From Pseudomonas sp. BMS12 (GTDB lineage: Bacteria > Pseudomonadota > Gammaproteobacteria > Pseudomonadales > Pseudomonadaceae), in NCBI RefSeq assembly GCF_001592875.1, contig NZ_LSOF01000004.1, positions 100,421 to 164,420 of the forward strand: DNA of 64,000 nt, written 5' to 3'. A model generated the notes under the pieces. It had not been told where the DNA came from. It did not search any database and was given only the letters and a program-made list of their open reading frames with translations. Position numbers and translations under genes: made by a program. Position 1 is the stretch's first letter. Each line of letters starts with the position of its first letter. Positions 1-7,233 of this stretch are shown piece after piece.

Positions 1-907
1 GTGCCCGCTCGGCCGCCGGCGCACCTTCCTCGGCCGGACGCAGCACGCGCTTGGGCCGCTCGCCACGGCCCAGCGGCTTGGCCGCCTTGCGCTGCAGACG
101 ATCGAGCTTGTCGCGCACCTTTTCCTTCATCGCCGGCAGAGCCACCGGCTTGAGGCCGACTTCCTCGCTGAGGATGTCCACCTCGCGCTGGCCCATCTCG
201 CGCCAGCGACCCATGGGCAGGTCGGAGGTCATGAACACCGGACCGAAGCGCACGCGCTTCAGGCGGCTGACCACCACGCCCTGGGACTCCCACAGGCGAC
301 GCACCTCGCGATTGCGCCCTTCCATCACCACGCAGTGGTACCAGTGGTTGAAGCCTTCGCCGCCGGGCGCTTCCTTGATGTCGGTGAACTTGGCCGGACC
401 GTCTTCCAGCATCACGCCGGCCTTGAGCTGTTCGATCATCTCCTCGGTGACTTCGCCACGCACGCGCACGGCGTACTCGCGGTCCATCTCGTAGGAAGGG
501 TGCATCAGGCGGTTGGCCAGCTCACCGTCGGTGGTGAACAGCAGCAGGCCAGTAGTGTTGATGTCCAGGCGGCCGATATTGATCCAGCGGCCTTCCTTCG
601 GCCGCGGCAGGCGGTCGAACACGGTCGGACGGCCTTCCGGGTCGTTGCGGGTGCAGATCTCGCCTTCCGGCTTGTTGTAGATCATGACGCGGCGCACCAC
701 TTGGGCGTCTTCGCGCTTCTGCAGATGGCCATCGACGCTGATCGCGTCCTTCGGACCGACCCGTGCGCCGAGGGTGGCGACGGCGCCGTTGACCTTGACC
801 CGGCCTTCGCCGATCCAGGTCTCGATATCGCGACGGGAACCCAGACCCATGCGGGCCAGGACTTTCTGCAGCTTCTCGCCGCTGGGTTGGATCTCGGATT
901 CGCTCAT
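1..907 (-). CDS. rluB: 23S rRNA pseudouridine synthase RluB (C-terminus beyond window)
   Basis: The minus-strand frame opens at an ATG at 907 ([14 protein letters not shown]) and runs off the left edge, so the C-terminus is missing. The N-terminal S4 RNA-binding domain spans about residues 10-70. The catalytic domain follows, with the signature [14 protein letters not shown], whose Asp is the catalytic nucleophile, and then [13 protein letters not shown]. RluB makes pseudouridine 2605 in the peptidyl-transferase region of 23S rRNA. The visible C-terminal part is already Lys/Arg-rich, as in RluB tails. It lies downstream of scpA-scpB on the same strand, as in many pseudomonads. RluE/RluF are less likely because of the early S4 domain and the overall match. 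Confidence 0.93.
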   Translation of the reverse strand, partial: MSESEIQPSGEKLQKVLARMGLGSRRDIETWIGEGRVKVNGAVATLGARVGPKDAISVDGHLQKREDAQVVRRVMIYNKPEGEICTRNDPEGRPTVFDRLPRPKEGRWINIGRLDINTTGLLLFTTDGELANRLMHPSYEMDREYAVRVRGEVTEEMIEQLKAGVMLEDGPAKFTDIKEAPGGEGFNHWYHCVVMEGRNREVRRLWESQGVVVSRLKRVRFGPVFMTSDLPMGRWREMGQREVDILSEEVGLKPVALPAMKEKVRDKLDRLQRKAAKPLGRGERPKRVLRPAEEGAPAAERA

Positions 908-1014
908 GCTGGGCACCTCCCGGTGTGGGGCGAACAAAGAATGGCGCTGCGCGCCAAAAGGTCGCGCATCATACGCGGATCGCCGGGCTCGCGCACCGGC
1001 TGACTATAGACCGC

Positions 1015-1200
1015 TCAGCGGTATTTGCGTCGCCCGGTGGCCTGCAGCGCCAGCAGGCGCATATCGGCCTGGGCCAGGGCCAGGCTGCGCTCTGCCGAGC
1101 CCAGGCGTTTCCACTGCTTGATTTCACGCGTGCTGCGCCCACAGCCGAGACAGATATCGTCGGCGAACTCGCAGACCTTGATACAGGGGCTCTTGCTCAT
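1015..1200 (-). CDS. DUF1289 small cysteine-rich protein
   Basis: This is a 61-residue protein beginning MSKSPCIKVCEF. It carries a four-cysteine pattern (CIKVC then CLGCGRS) and a following TREIKQW segment, which together are the hallmark of the DUF1289 family (YdhL/Fe-S or zinc-binding-like small proteins, function unknown). An in-frame ATG lies three codons upstream at 1209. I prefer 1200 because a GGAT element is placed about 8 nt before it. It lies between scpB and rluB on the same strand and may be cotranscribed with them. Confidence 0.8.
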   Translation of the reverse strand: MSKSPCIKVCEFADDICLGCGRSTREIKQWKRLGSAERSLALAQADMRLLALQATGRRKYR

Positions 1201-1291
1201 CCCGATCATCCGTTGAGTGAATGTCGGGCCAGGATAGTGGCAGAGCAGGCCAGGCCGGCATTGGCAATTTCAATGTCGGCCTTGGGCAGAT

Positions 1292-2083
1292 TCAATGCAA
1301 CGGCGGCTCGCTCTCGGCGGTCTCGTCGGCGTCGACTTCCTCGTCCTGGCGCAGGTCGTCGAAGTCGGTCTTCAGCCCCTGCTCCATCTGATCCAGCTCG
1401 ACCAGCAGGCTGCGGAAACTGGTTTCCTCGCGCGGTTCGGCGGCCTCCTCGCCCTCAGCCATATCGCCTGCCGCCGCATCGGCCAGCGCCTGCAGCTCGG
1501 GCGGCACCGGCAGGTCGTCCTCCAGCGCCAACATCGGCTCGGGCTCCAGCTCACGTAGGGCAGCCAGCGGCGGCAGCTCTTCCAGACTTTTCAGGTTGAA
1601 GTAGTCGAGAAAGGCCCGCGTGGTGGCGAGCATCGCCGGCCTGCCCGGCACGTCGCGGTAACCGACCACGCGAATCCAGTCGCGCTCCTGCAGAGTCTTG
1701 ATGATCTGACTGTTGACCGCCACGCCACGAATATCCTCGATTTCGCCACGGGTGATCGGCTGACGGTAGGCGATCAGCGCCAGGGTTTCGAGCATGGCGC
1801 GGGAATAGCGCTGCGGGCGCTCCTCCCACAGACGACCAACCCAGGGGGCGAACTTCTCGCGTACCTGCAGGCGAAAACCGGACGCCACCTCCTTCAACTC
1901 GAAGGCGCGGCCCTCGCAAGACTGGCGCAACACCTCCAGTGCCTCGCGGATCTGCGCCGGCTCGGGGCGCTCACCTTCCTCGAACAGCTCGCCGAGACGC
2001 TCCAGCGACAGCGGACGGCCCAGAGCCAGCAGCCAGGCTTCGAGCAGGGAGGCGAGTTCCTTGGGGTCGTTCAGGTTCATCAT
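1292..2083 (-). CDS. scpB: Segregation and condensation protein B (ScpB)
   Basis: This 263-residue protein has the two winged-helix domains of ScpB. Conserved stretches include RYSRAMLETLALIAYRQPIT and VNSQIIKTLQERDWIRVVGY. ScpB dimers bind the kleisin ScpA and the SMC ATPase to compact and segregate the nucleoid. The C-terminal 90 residues are an acidic, low-complexity tail rich in Glu and Asp, longer than in Bacillus ScpB but usual in pseudomonads. The ATG at 2083 overlaps the scpA stop (ATGA), so the two are translationally coupled. A second ATG follows immediately. Confidence 0.95.
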   Translation of the reverse strand: MMNLNDPKELASLLEAWLLALGRPLSLERLGELFEEGERPEPAQIREALEVLRQSCEGRAFELKEVASGFRLQVREKFAPWVGRLWEERPQRYSRAMLETLALIAYRQPITRGEIEDIRGVAVNSQIIKTLQERDWIRVVGYRDVPGRPAMLATTRAFLDYFNLKSLEELPPLAALRELEPEPMLALEDDLPVPPELQALADAAAGDMAEGEEAAEPREETSFRSLLVELDQMEQGLKTDFDDLRQDEEVDADETAESEPPLH

Positions 2084-2892
2084 TCGGCTCGGGCACGGAC
2101 GTGGATGGGGGCGAAAGGCTCATTCTGCACCAGCTCCACCAGCTGCTCCTTGATCAGTTCGAGCACCGCCATGAAGGTGACCACCACGCCCAGGCGCCCC
2201 TCCTCCAGGGTAAACAGCACGACAAAGGGCACGAAGGCGCCGCCCTTGAGGCGTTCCAGCACTTCGCTCATGCGCTCACGGGTGGACAGGGTTTCACGGG
2301 TGATCTGGTGGCTCTCGAACATGTCGGCGCGGCGCAGCACCTCGGCCATGCACAACAGCACTTCCTCCAGACTGACATCCGGCAGCAGCTTGCGCGCCCG
2401 CGCCTCGGGGGCGTCCAGGCGCGGCACGCTGAGGTCGCGACCGACCCGCGGCAGTTCGTCCAGGCCCTCGGCGGCGGCCTTGTAGCGCTCGTATTCCTGC
2501 AGACGGCGGATCAGTTCGGCGCGCGGATCGTCCTCTTCTTCCTCGATATCGGCAGAGCGCGGTAGCAGCATGCGCGACTTGATCTCGGCCAGCATGGCGG
2601 CCATCACCAGGTACTCGGCGGCTAGCTCCAGGCGCACGGACTTCATCAACTCGACATAGCCCATGTACTGCTTGGTGATCTCGGCCACCGGGATGTCGAG
2701 GATATCGATGTTCTGCTTGCGAATCAGGTACAGCAGCAGGTCCAGCGGGCCCTCGAAGGCTTCGAGAAAGACTTCCAGGGCATCCGGCGGAATGTACAGG
2801 TCGAGCGGTAGCTCGGTGACGGCCTGGCCATAGACGAGCGCGAACGGCAGCTCCTGCTGCGCGTTGGCCTGGCTGTCGACCTGCTCGCTCAC
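2080..2892 (-). CDS. scpA: Segregation and condensation protein A (ScpA kleisin)
   Basis: About 270 residues. The kleisin N-terminal motif is clear: VFLEAFEGPLDLLLYLIRKQ followed by NIDILDIPVAEIT, then AAEYLVMAAMLAEIKSRMLL. The C-terminal part ends in a winged-helix segment. ScpA bridges SMC heads with ScpB. I chose the GTG at 2892 because it overlaps the upstream TGA in a GTGA junction, typical of coupled genes. The frame stays open to 2928. It forms a run with the threonylcarbamoyl-AMP synthase-like gene upstream and scpB downstream. Confidence 0.93.
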   Translation of the reverse strand: MSEQVDSQANAQQELPFALVYGQAVTELPLDLYIPPDALEVFLEAFEGPLDLLLYLIRKQNIDILDIPVAEITKQYMGYVELMKSVRLELAAEYLVMAAMLAEIKSRMLLPRSADIEEEEDDPRAELIRRLQEYERYKAAAEGLDELPRVGRDLSVPRLDAPEARARKLLPDVSLEEVLLCMAEVLRRADMFESHQITRETLSTRERMSEVLERLKGGAFVPFVVLFTLEEGRLGVVVTFMAVLELIKEQLVELVQNEPFAPIHVRARAE

Positions 2893-3521
2893 GCCGCGCC
2901 GTCCTGGAATGGTGTCGGGTCGCCACAACCCACGCGAATCAGCTCGGGCTCGCCATCGGCCAGATTGACCACAGTGGAAGCCTCCAGGCCGCCATAGCCA
3001 CCGTCGATGATCAGATCGACATGGTGTTCGAGCACCTGGCGCATCTCGTAGGGATCGCTCATCGGCAGTTCTTCACCCGGCAAGATCAGGCTCACGCTCA
3101 TCAGCGGCTCGCCCAGTGCCTCGGCCAGCGCCAGGGCGATGGGGTGGCCCGGCACGCGCAGGCCGATGGTGCGGCGCTTGGGGTGCAGCAGCATGCGCGG
3201 CACTTCGCGGGTGGCGTTGAGAATGAAGGTATAGGGGCCGGGCGTGTGCGCCTTGAGCTGGCGGAAGGCGCCGGTGTCGACCTTGGCGAACAGGCCGATC
3301 TGCGACAGGTCGCTGCACACCAGGGTGAAGTTGTGCTTGTCATCCAGCTGGCGCAGGCGGCGAATGCGCTCCACCGCGCCCTTGTCGCCGATCAGGCAGC
3401 CAATGGCGTAGGACGAGTCGGTCGGGTAGACGATCACCCCGCCGCTGCGCAGTATCTCCACCGCCTGCTTGATCAGGCGCGGCTGCGGGTTTTCCGGGTG
3501 GACCTGGAAGAACTGGCTCAT
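2889..3521 (-). CDS. L-threonylcarbamoyladenylate synthase family protein (Sua5/YciO-like)
   Basis: This is a 210-residue protein beginning MSQFFQVHPENPQPRL. The YrdC/Sua5 fold is shown by GGVIVYPTDSSYAIGC, the KHNFTLVCSDLSQI segment, and GPYTFILNATREVPRMLLHP with KRRTIGLRVPGHPIALAL. The family makes threonylcarbamoyl-AMP for t6A37 tRNA modification. YciO-type members such as this one may be less active than TsaC/Sua5. The start at 3521 is set by a GGGAGAG ribosome site just upstream. Its stop overlaps the scpA GTG start, and the PHP phosphatase gene ends 13 nt upstream. Confidence 0.88.
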   Translation of the reverse strand: MSQFFQVHPENPQPRLIKQAVEILRSGGVIVYPTDSSYAIGCLIGDKGAVERIRRLRQLDDKHNFTLVCSDLSQIGLFAKVDTGAFRQLKAHTPGPYTFILNATREVPRMLLHPKRRTIGLRVPGHPIALALAEALGEPLMSVSLILPGEELPMSDPYEMRQVLEHHVDLIIDGGYGGLEASTVVNLADGEPELIRVGCGDPTPFQDGAA

Positions 3522-3534
3522 GAACTCTCCCTGT

Positions 3535-4395
3535 TCAGGCGGTAGTAGCGCGTGCATGGTCGAAGCGCTCCCACAAAGGTGGCAGGTCTTCCGGCAACGG
3601 CCGGTACATGCCCAGTTCGGACCAGGCGCCCGGCGCATGGAAATCGCTGCCGACGCTGGCCAGCATGCCGAACTCGCGGGCCAGAATGGCCAGCCCGCCG
3701 ACCTGCTCGGCCGGCTGCAGTCCATTCACCACTTCCAGGGCATGGCCACCGGCGGCGATGAAGTCGGCCACCAGGCGCCGGCGCTTGCTGCGGGTGAAGT
3801 CGTACTGCCAGGGATGCGCCAGGCTGATCCAGGCGCCGGCGGACCTGAGCGTGGCCAGGGCCTCTTCGAGGCTCGGCCAGTGCTGTTTGACGTCACCCAG
3901 CTTGCCCGAGCCCAACCACTTGCGGAACGCCTCGGCGTGGTCGCGCACATGCCCGGCACGCACCAGAAATTCGGCGAAATGCGGACGCGCCGGCGCATTG
4001 CCGCTGTCGCCGAGCCCCTGCTGTACGGCACGCGCCCCCTCGAGAGCGCCCGGCATGCCCTTGGCCGCCAGCCGTCGGTCGATTTCCTCGGCACGCAGCC
4101 AGCGCCCCTGGTGCAGATCGGCAATGGCCTGGCGCAAAGCCGGTGCCTCGCTGGCGAAGGCATAGCCAAGCACATGGATGGTCGCGCCACCCCAGGTGCA
4201 GGACAGTTCCACGCCGTTGATCAGGCGCATGCCCAAGGCATCGGCCGCCTGGCGCGCCTCGTCCAGCCCCTCAAGCGTGTCGTGGTCGGTCAGTGCCAGC
4301 ACTTCGACGCCCCTTTCATGGGCGCGCGCGACCACCTCGGCGGGCGCTAGAACGCCGTCTGAAGCGGTGCTGTGGCAGTGCAGATCGACCTTCAT
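3535..4395 (-). CDS. rnm: PHP-domain 3',5'-nucleoside bisphosphate phosphatase / RNase AM
   Basis: 286 residues with the full set of PHP metal-site motifs: DLHCHSTASDG, ALTDHDTLEGL, GVELSC, HVLGYAF, SLAHPWQY and GSDFHAPG. The E. coli homologue (YciV/Rnm) removes 5' nucleotides from short RNAs and rRNA precursors and hydrolyses pAp-type bisphosphates with Mn2+. It is the first gene of the minus-strand run toward scpB. It is divergent from yciB, with only 66 bp between their starts. Confidence 0.93.
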   Translation of the reverse strand: MKVDLHCHSTASDGVLAPAEVVARAHERGVEVLALTDHDTLEGLDEARQAADALGMRLINGVELSCTWGGATIHVLGYAFASEAPALRQAIADLHQGRWLRAEEIDRRLAAKGMPGALEGARAVQQGLGDSGNAPARPHFAEFLVRAGHVRDHAEAFRKWLGSGKLGDVKQHWPSLEEALATLRSAGAWISLAHPWQYDFTRSKRRRLVADFIAAGGHALEVVNGLQPAEQVGGLAILAREFGMLASVGSDFHAPGAWSELGMYRPLPEDLPPLWERFDHARATTA

Positions 4396-4404
4396 GAGAG
4401 TCGC

Positions 4405-4432
4405 TTTCGCTGGGGATGATGTTTGTTATTAT
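4405..4432 (+). promoter_or_regulatory. Candidate sigma-70 promoter of yciB
   Basis: TTTCGC at 4405-4410 and TATTAT at 4427-4432 are separated by 16 bp. Transcription would start near 4439, giving a short leader of about 23 nt before the GTG of yciB. The -10 is good and the -35 is weak. It overlaps the divergent 5' region of rnm. Confidence 0.4.
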
Positions 4433-4461
4433 GCCGCCACATCCCGCTTCTGGCTGCCGCT

Positions 4462-5052
4462 GTGAAACAATTCATCGACTTCATCCCGCTTATTCTGTTC
4501 TTCATCGTTTACAAGCTCGATCCCCGCACCGTCGAACTGGCTGGCCAGACCTTCGAACTGGGCGGCATCTTCAGCGCCACCGCGGTGCTGATCATCAGCT
4601 CCGTGGTGGTCTACGGCATCCTCTTCGTCCTGCAGCGCAAGCTGGAGAAAGGCCAATGGCTGACTCTGGCCGCCTGCCTGGTCTTCGGCGGCATGACCCT
4701 CGCCTTCCACAGCGAAACCTTCCTCAAATGGAAAGCCCCGGTGGTCAACTGGCTGTTCGCCCTGGGCTTCGCCGGTAGCCACTTCATCGGCGACAAGGTG
4801 CTGATCCAGCGCATCATGGGCCATGCGGTGACTCTGCCGCAGATCATCTGGACCCGCCTGAACCTGGCCTGGATTGCCTTCTTCGTGTTCAGCGGCTGCG
4901 CCAACCTGTTCGTCGCCTTCACCTTTCACGAGTTCTGGGTCGACTTCAAAGTCTTCGGCAGCCTTGGCATGACCGTGCTGTTCCTGGTCGCCCAAGGCAT
5001 TTATCTGGCGCGCCACGTCCACGACGACGCCCCTCAGCAAAGCAAGGACTGA
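4462..5052 (+). CDS. yciB: Inner-membrane septation protein YciB/IspZ
   Basis: 196 residues starting at a GTG ([20 protein letters not shown]), which matches the conserved YciB N-terminus; the in-frame ATG at 4423 adds an unrelated extension. Five or six hydrophobic segments indicate an integral inner-membrane protein. YciB contributes to envelope integrity and septum formation in enterobacteria, and its loss in Shigella affects cell division. A conserved [14 protein letters not shown] stretch is present. The yciI gene follows after a single base, suggesting a coupled pair. Confidence 0.93.
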   Translation: MKQFIDFIPLILFFIVYKLDPRTVELAGQTFELGGIFSATAVLIISSVVVYGILFVLQRKLEKGQWLTLAACLVFGGMTLAFHSETFLKWKAPVVNWLFALGFAGSHFIGDKVLIQRIMGHAVTLPQIIWTRLNLAWIAFFVFSGCANLFVAFTFHEFWVDFKVFGSLGMTVLFLVAQGIYLARHVHDDAPQQSKD

Positions 5053-5053
5053 C

Positions 5054-5353
5054 ATGCTCTACGCCATTATCGCCAGCGACGTGCCCGATTCCCTGGAGAA
5101 GCGCCTGGCCAGTCGCCCGGCCCACCTCGCCCGTCTGGAACAACTGAAGAGCGAAGGCCGCCTGGTACTGGCCGGCCCGCACCCGGCCATCGACAGCAAC
5201 GACCCGGGCCCGGCCGGCTTCTCCGGCAGCCTGATCGTTGCCGAGTTCGAGTCGCTGAACGCCGCCCAGAGCTGGGCCGATGCCGACCCCTATCGCGCTG
5301 CCGGCGTATACGCCAGCGTGCTGGTCAAGCCCTTCAAGCTGGTATTGCCCTGA
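5054..5353 (+). CDS. yciI: YciI-family protein
   Basis: 99 residues with the ferredoxin-like YciI fold: [18 protein letters not shown], then [20 protein letters not shown] and the [15 protein letters not shown] segment. The His in RPAHL and the Asp in ADADPY correspond to the putative His-Asp pair of the family. The cellular role is unknown; some relatives are dehydrochlorinases or muconolactone-isomerase-like. It starts 1 nt after the yciB stop, and the yciB-yciI pair is widely conserved. Confidence 0.9.
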   Translation: MLYAIIASDVPDSLEKRLASRPAHLARLEQLKSEGRLVLAGPHPAIDSNDPGPAGFSGSLIVAEFESLNAAQSWADADPYRAAGVYASVLVKPFKLVLP

Positions 5354-5370
5354 TTCATCGCTGGCCCAGA

Positions 5371-5512
5371 AGAGCCTGTTCAAAGCCTTGCGAGCTAGAG
5401 CCAGGCTAGGCAAAAACAGGCGAGGAAGCGCAGTTTACGAAGGGTAAATGAGCATTCCGAGCCTGTTTTCAACGACGCATGGCCGACGCGCAGCAGACTT
5501 TGCACAAGCTCT
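5371..5512. repeat. 142-bp element with terminal inverted repeats (MITE-like)
   Basis: The left end AGAGCCTGTTCAAAGCC (5371-5387) and the right end GACTTTGCACAAGCTCT (5496-5512) are inverted copies matching at 14 of 17 positions. A second, nested inverted pair (AAAACAGGC and GCCTGTTTT) and a small TTTAC/GTAAA hairpin lie inside. No protein is encoded. The element sits between yciI and the next gene and ends about 28 bp before that gene's start. From memory, related sequences are scattered in Pseudomonas genomes; a genome-wide search was not possible here. Confidence 0.65.
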
Positions 5513-5540
5513 AACAATAAATCGGAAACGGGAGTTCCCT

Positions 5541-5930
5541 ATGCGCCAAGGCCCGCTCTACCTGCTGCTCGCCGCCCTATCTCTCACTCCCGTACTGCAC
5601 GCCGAAGAGTCCACCGCTAGCACGCCCGCCAGCGAGGACAGCGCGGCACAGATCATCGCCCTGCAGCAGCAACTGGCCGAAAGCGAAAGCCAGCGTGAAG
5701 AGCTGCTGGCGGCCACCGGAGAGCGGGACGGCGCACAGATCAGTCGCCTGCGCCAGGACAACCAACGCCTCAAGCTGCAGCTCAAGCAGGCCCAGGCCCA
5801 GGAGCCGCAGCGCCTGCTCAGCGAACAGCAGCTGTGGTTCGTGATTGGTTCCGGCACCGCACTGCTCGCCTTTATCGTTGGCCGCCTCAGCGGTGGTGGG
5901 CGGAACAAAAGACGCAGCGAGTGGGTCTGA
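5541..5930 (+). CDS. Signal-peptide, coiled-coil, single-TM protein of the Cpx locus
   Basis: A 129-residue protein with an N-terminal signal sequence (LLLAALSLTPVLHAEE). A Gln/Glu-rich coiled coil spans about residues 35-95, a C-terminal transmembrane helix (FVIGSGTALLAFIVGRL) follows, and a basic tail ends it. Topology would put the coiled coil in the periplasm. I do not recognise a named family, although the overall plan resembles the bacterial SH3-domain TIGR04211 proteins without the SH3 part. The ATG at 5541 follows a GGGAG ribosome site. It ends 25 nt before cpxR, so it may be cotranscribed with it. Confidence 0.72.
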   Translation: MRQGPLYLLLAALSLTPVLHAEESTASTPASEDSAAQIIALQQQLAESESQREELLAATGERDGAQISRLRQDNQRLKLQLKQAQAQEPQRLLSEQQLWFVIGSGTALLAFIVGRLSGGGRNKRRSEWV

Positions 5931-5955
5931 GCGCAACTGCGCAGATGAGCCCAAC

Positions 5956-6633
5956 ATGACCGAACTGCTACTGATCGACGACGACCAAGAACTTTGCGAG
6001 CTGCTGGCCAGCTGGTTGCAGCAGGAAGGCTTCGCTGTACGGGCCTGCCATGATGGCGTCAGCGCTCGCGCCGCCCTCGCCGGACACAACCCGGCGGCGG
6101 TGATCCTCGATGTCATGCTGCCCGATGGCAGCGGCCTGGAGCTGCTCAAACAGCTACGCAGCGAACACGCCGACCTGCCGGTACTTATGCTCTCGGCCCG
6201 CGGCGAACCGCTGGATCGCATTCTCGGCCTGGAACTGGGCGCCGACGACTATTTGGCCAAACCCTGCGACCCGCGCGAATTGACCGCCCGCCTGCGCGCC
6301 GTGCTGCGTCGCAGCCAGCCGGTGGCGACGCCTTCACGCCTGGAACTGGACGATCTGAGCTACAGCCCGGTGCGCGGCGTGGTGCAGATCAACGAGCAGG
6401 AAATCCCCCTGACCCTGTCCGAGAGCCGCATCCTCGAGGCTCTGCTGCAGCAACCCGGCGAGCCCCTGGACAAGCAGGCCCTGGCCCAGCTGGCCCTGGG
6501 CCGCAAGCTGACCCTGTACGACCGCAGTCTGGACATGCATGTGAGCAACCTGCGCAAGAAGCTCGGCCCGCACGCCGACGGCCGCCCGCGTATCGTCGCC
6601 CTGCGCAGTCGTGGCTACTACTACAGCCCCTGA
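5956..6633 (+). CDS. cpxR: OmpR-family response regulator CpxR
   Basis: 225 residues. The receiver domain (1-115) has the acidic triad D8-D9-D10, the phosphoacceptor D52 in AVILDVMLPDGSG, and a Lys in DDYLAKPCDPREL. The C-terminal half is a winged helix ending in LRKKLGPHADGRPRIVALRS. CpxR controls envelope-stress genes; in P. aeruginosa it also activates mexAB-oprM. The assignment rests on the Spy/CpxP-like gene and the histidine kinase that follow and on the CpxR-type box just downstream. The ATG at 5956 fits the family N-terminus. Confidence 0.88.
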   Translation: MTELLLIDDDQELCELLASWLQQEGFAVRACHDGVSARAALAGHNPAAVILDVMLPDGSGLELLKQLRSEHADLPVLMLSARGEPLDRILGLELGADDYLAKPCDPRELTARLRAVLRRSQPVATPSRLELDDLSYSPVRGVVQINEQEIPLTLSESRILEALLQQPGEPLDKQALAQLALGRKLTLYDRSLDMHVSNLRKKLGPHADGRPRIVALRSRGYYYSP

Positions 6634-6640
6634 AATTTTC

Positions 6641-6656
6641 TTTACCCAGCCTTTAC
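6641..6656 (-). promoter_or_regulatory. CpxR box upstream of the Spy/CpxP-like gene
   Basis: TTTAC at 6641-6645 and TTTAC at 6652-6656 are 11 bp apart start to start. Read on the minus strand this is GTAAA-N6-GTAAA, the tandem CpxR recognition motif (reported spacing about 4-8). A TAGACT -10-like hexamer lies at 6689-6694, which places the box about 50 bp upstream of the likely start site, suitable for activation. No good -35 is visible, consistent with an activator-dependent promoter. Confidence 0.72.
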
Positions 6657-6738
6657 CCACCCCTGACCGCGCCTGACCTTGCCCTCCCTAGACTGAGCTC
6701 ATCCGGTAACCACCGGCCTCGAGACAAGGAGACACACC

Positions 6739-7185
6739 ATGCGCAAGACTCTTATCGCACTGCTGCTCGCCACCAGCCTGCCGACCATCGCCCTGGCCAT
6801 GCCCGAAAGCGGCCACGGCGAGCACGCACCCTGCAACAAGCCGATGCAAGGCGAGCACCGCGGCGGCCCCGGCGGCAAGATGTTCAAGGACCTCAACCTG
6901 AGCGCCGAACAGCGCGAGCAGATGGGCAAACTGATGCGCGAGCACAGGGGCGACCCGCGCGAAATCACCCAGAAGTACCTCAACAAGCTACCCAAGGCCG
7001 AGCAGGAGGCCATGCACAAAGAGCTGGAAACAGCCCGCCTGGAACATGACAAGGCCATCCGTGCGATCCTCACGCCGGAGCAGCAGAAGGCCTTCGACAC
7101 GCGCAAGGCGGAGATGCAAGAGCGCCGCGCCGAACGCCAGGAGTTCGAAGCCTGGAAAGCCGAGAAGGACAAGAAAGCCCAGTAA
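6739..7185 (+). CDS. Spy/CpxP-family periplasmic chaperone-like protein
   Basis: 148 residues with a cleavable signal peptide (LIALLLATSLPTIALA). A His/Gly-rich segment is followed by an all-helical domain containing LNLSAEQREQMGKLMREH and AILTPEQQKAFDTRKAEM, two copies of the LTxxQ-type motif that defines the CpxP/Spy family. Such proteins bind unfolded periplasmic proteins, and CpxP also damps the Cpx kinase. The C-terminal tail is highly charged. Its position between cpxR and the kinase gene and the CpxR box in front suggest autoregulatory feedback. Confidence 0.87.
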   Translation: MRKTLIALLLATSLPTIALAMPESGHGEHAPCNKPMQGEHRGGPGGKMFKDLNLSAEQREQMGKLMREHRGDPREITQKYLNKLPKAEQEAMHKELETARLEHDKAIRAILTPEQQKAFDTRKAEMQERRAERQEFEAWKAEKDKKAQ

Positions 7186-7191
7186 CCCCAA

Positions 7192-7213
7192 GGCCCGGCT
7201 CCCCAGCCGGGCC
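7192..7213 (+). terminator. GC-rich hairpin between the chaperone and kinase genes
   Basis: A perfect 9-bp stem (GGCCCGGCT at 7192-7200, AGCCGGGCC at 7205-7213) closes a CCCC loop. There is no T-run after it, so it is more likely an attenuator or mRNA-stabilising hairpin inside the operon than a full terminator. Confidence 0.5.
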
Positions 7214-7233
7214 TCGCATTTCGAGGAAAACCC

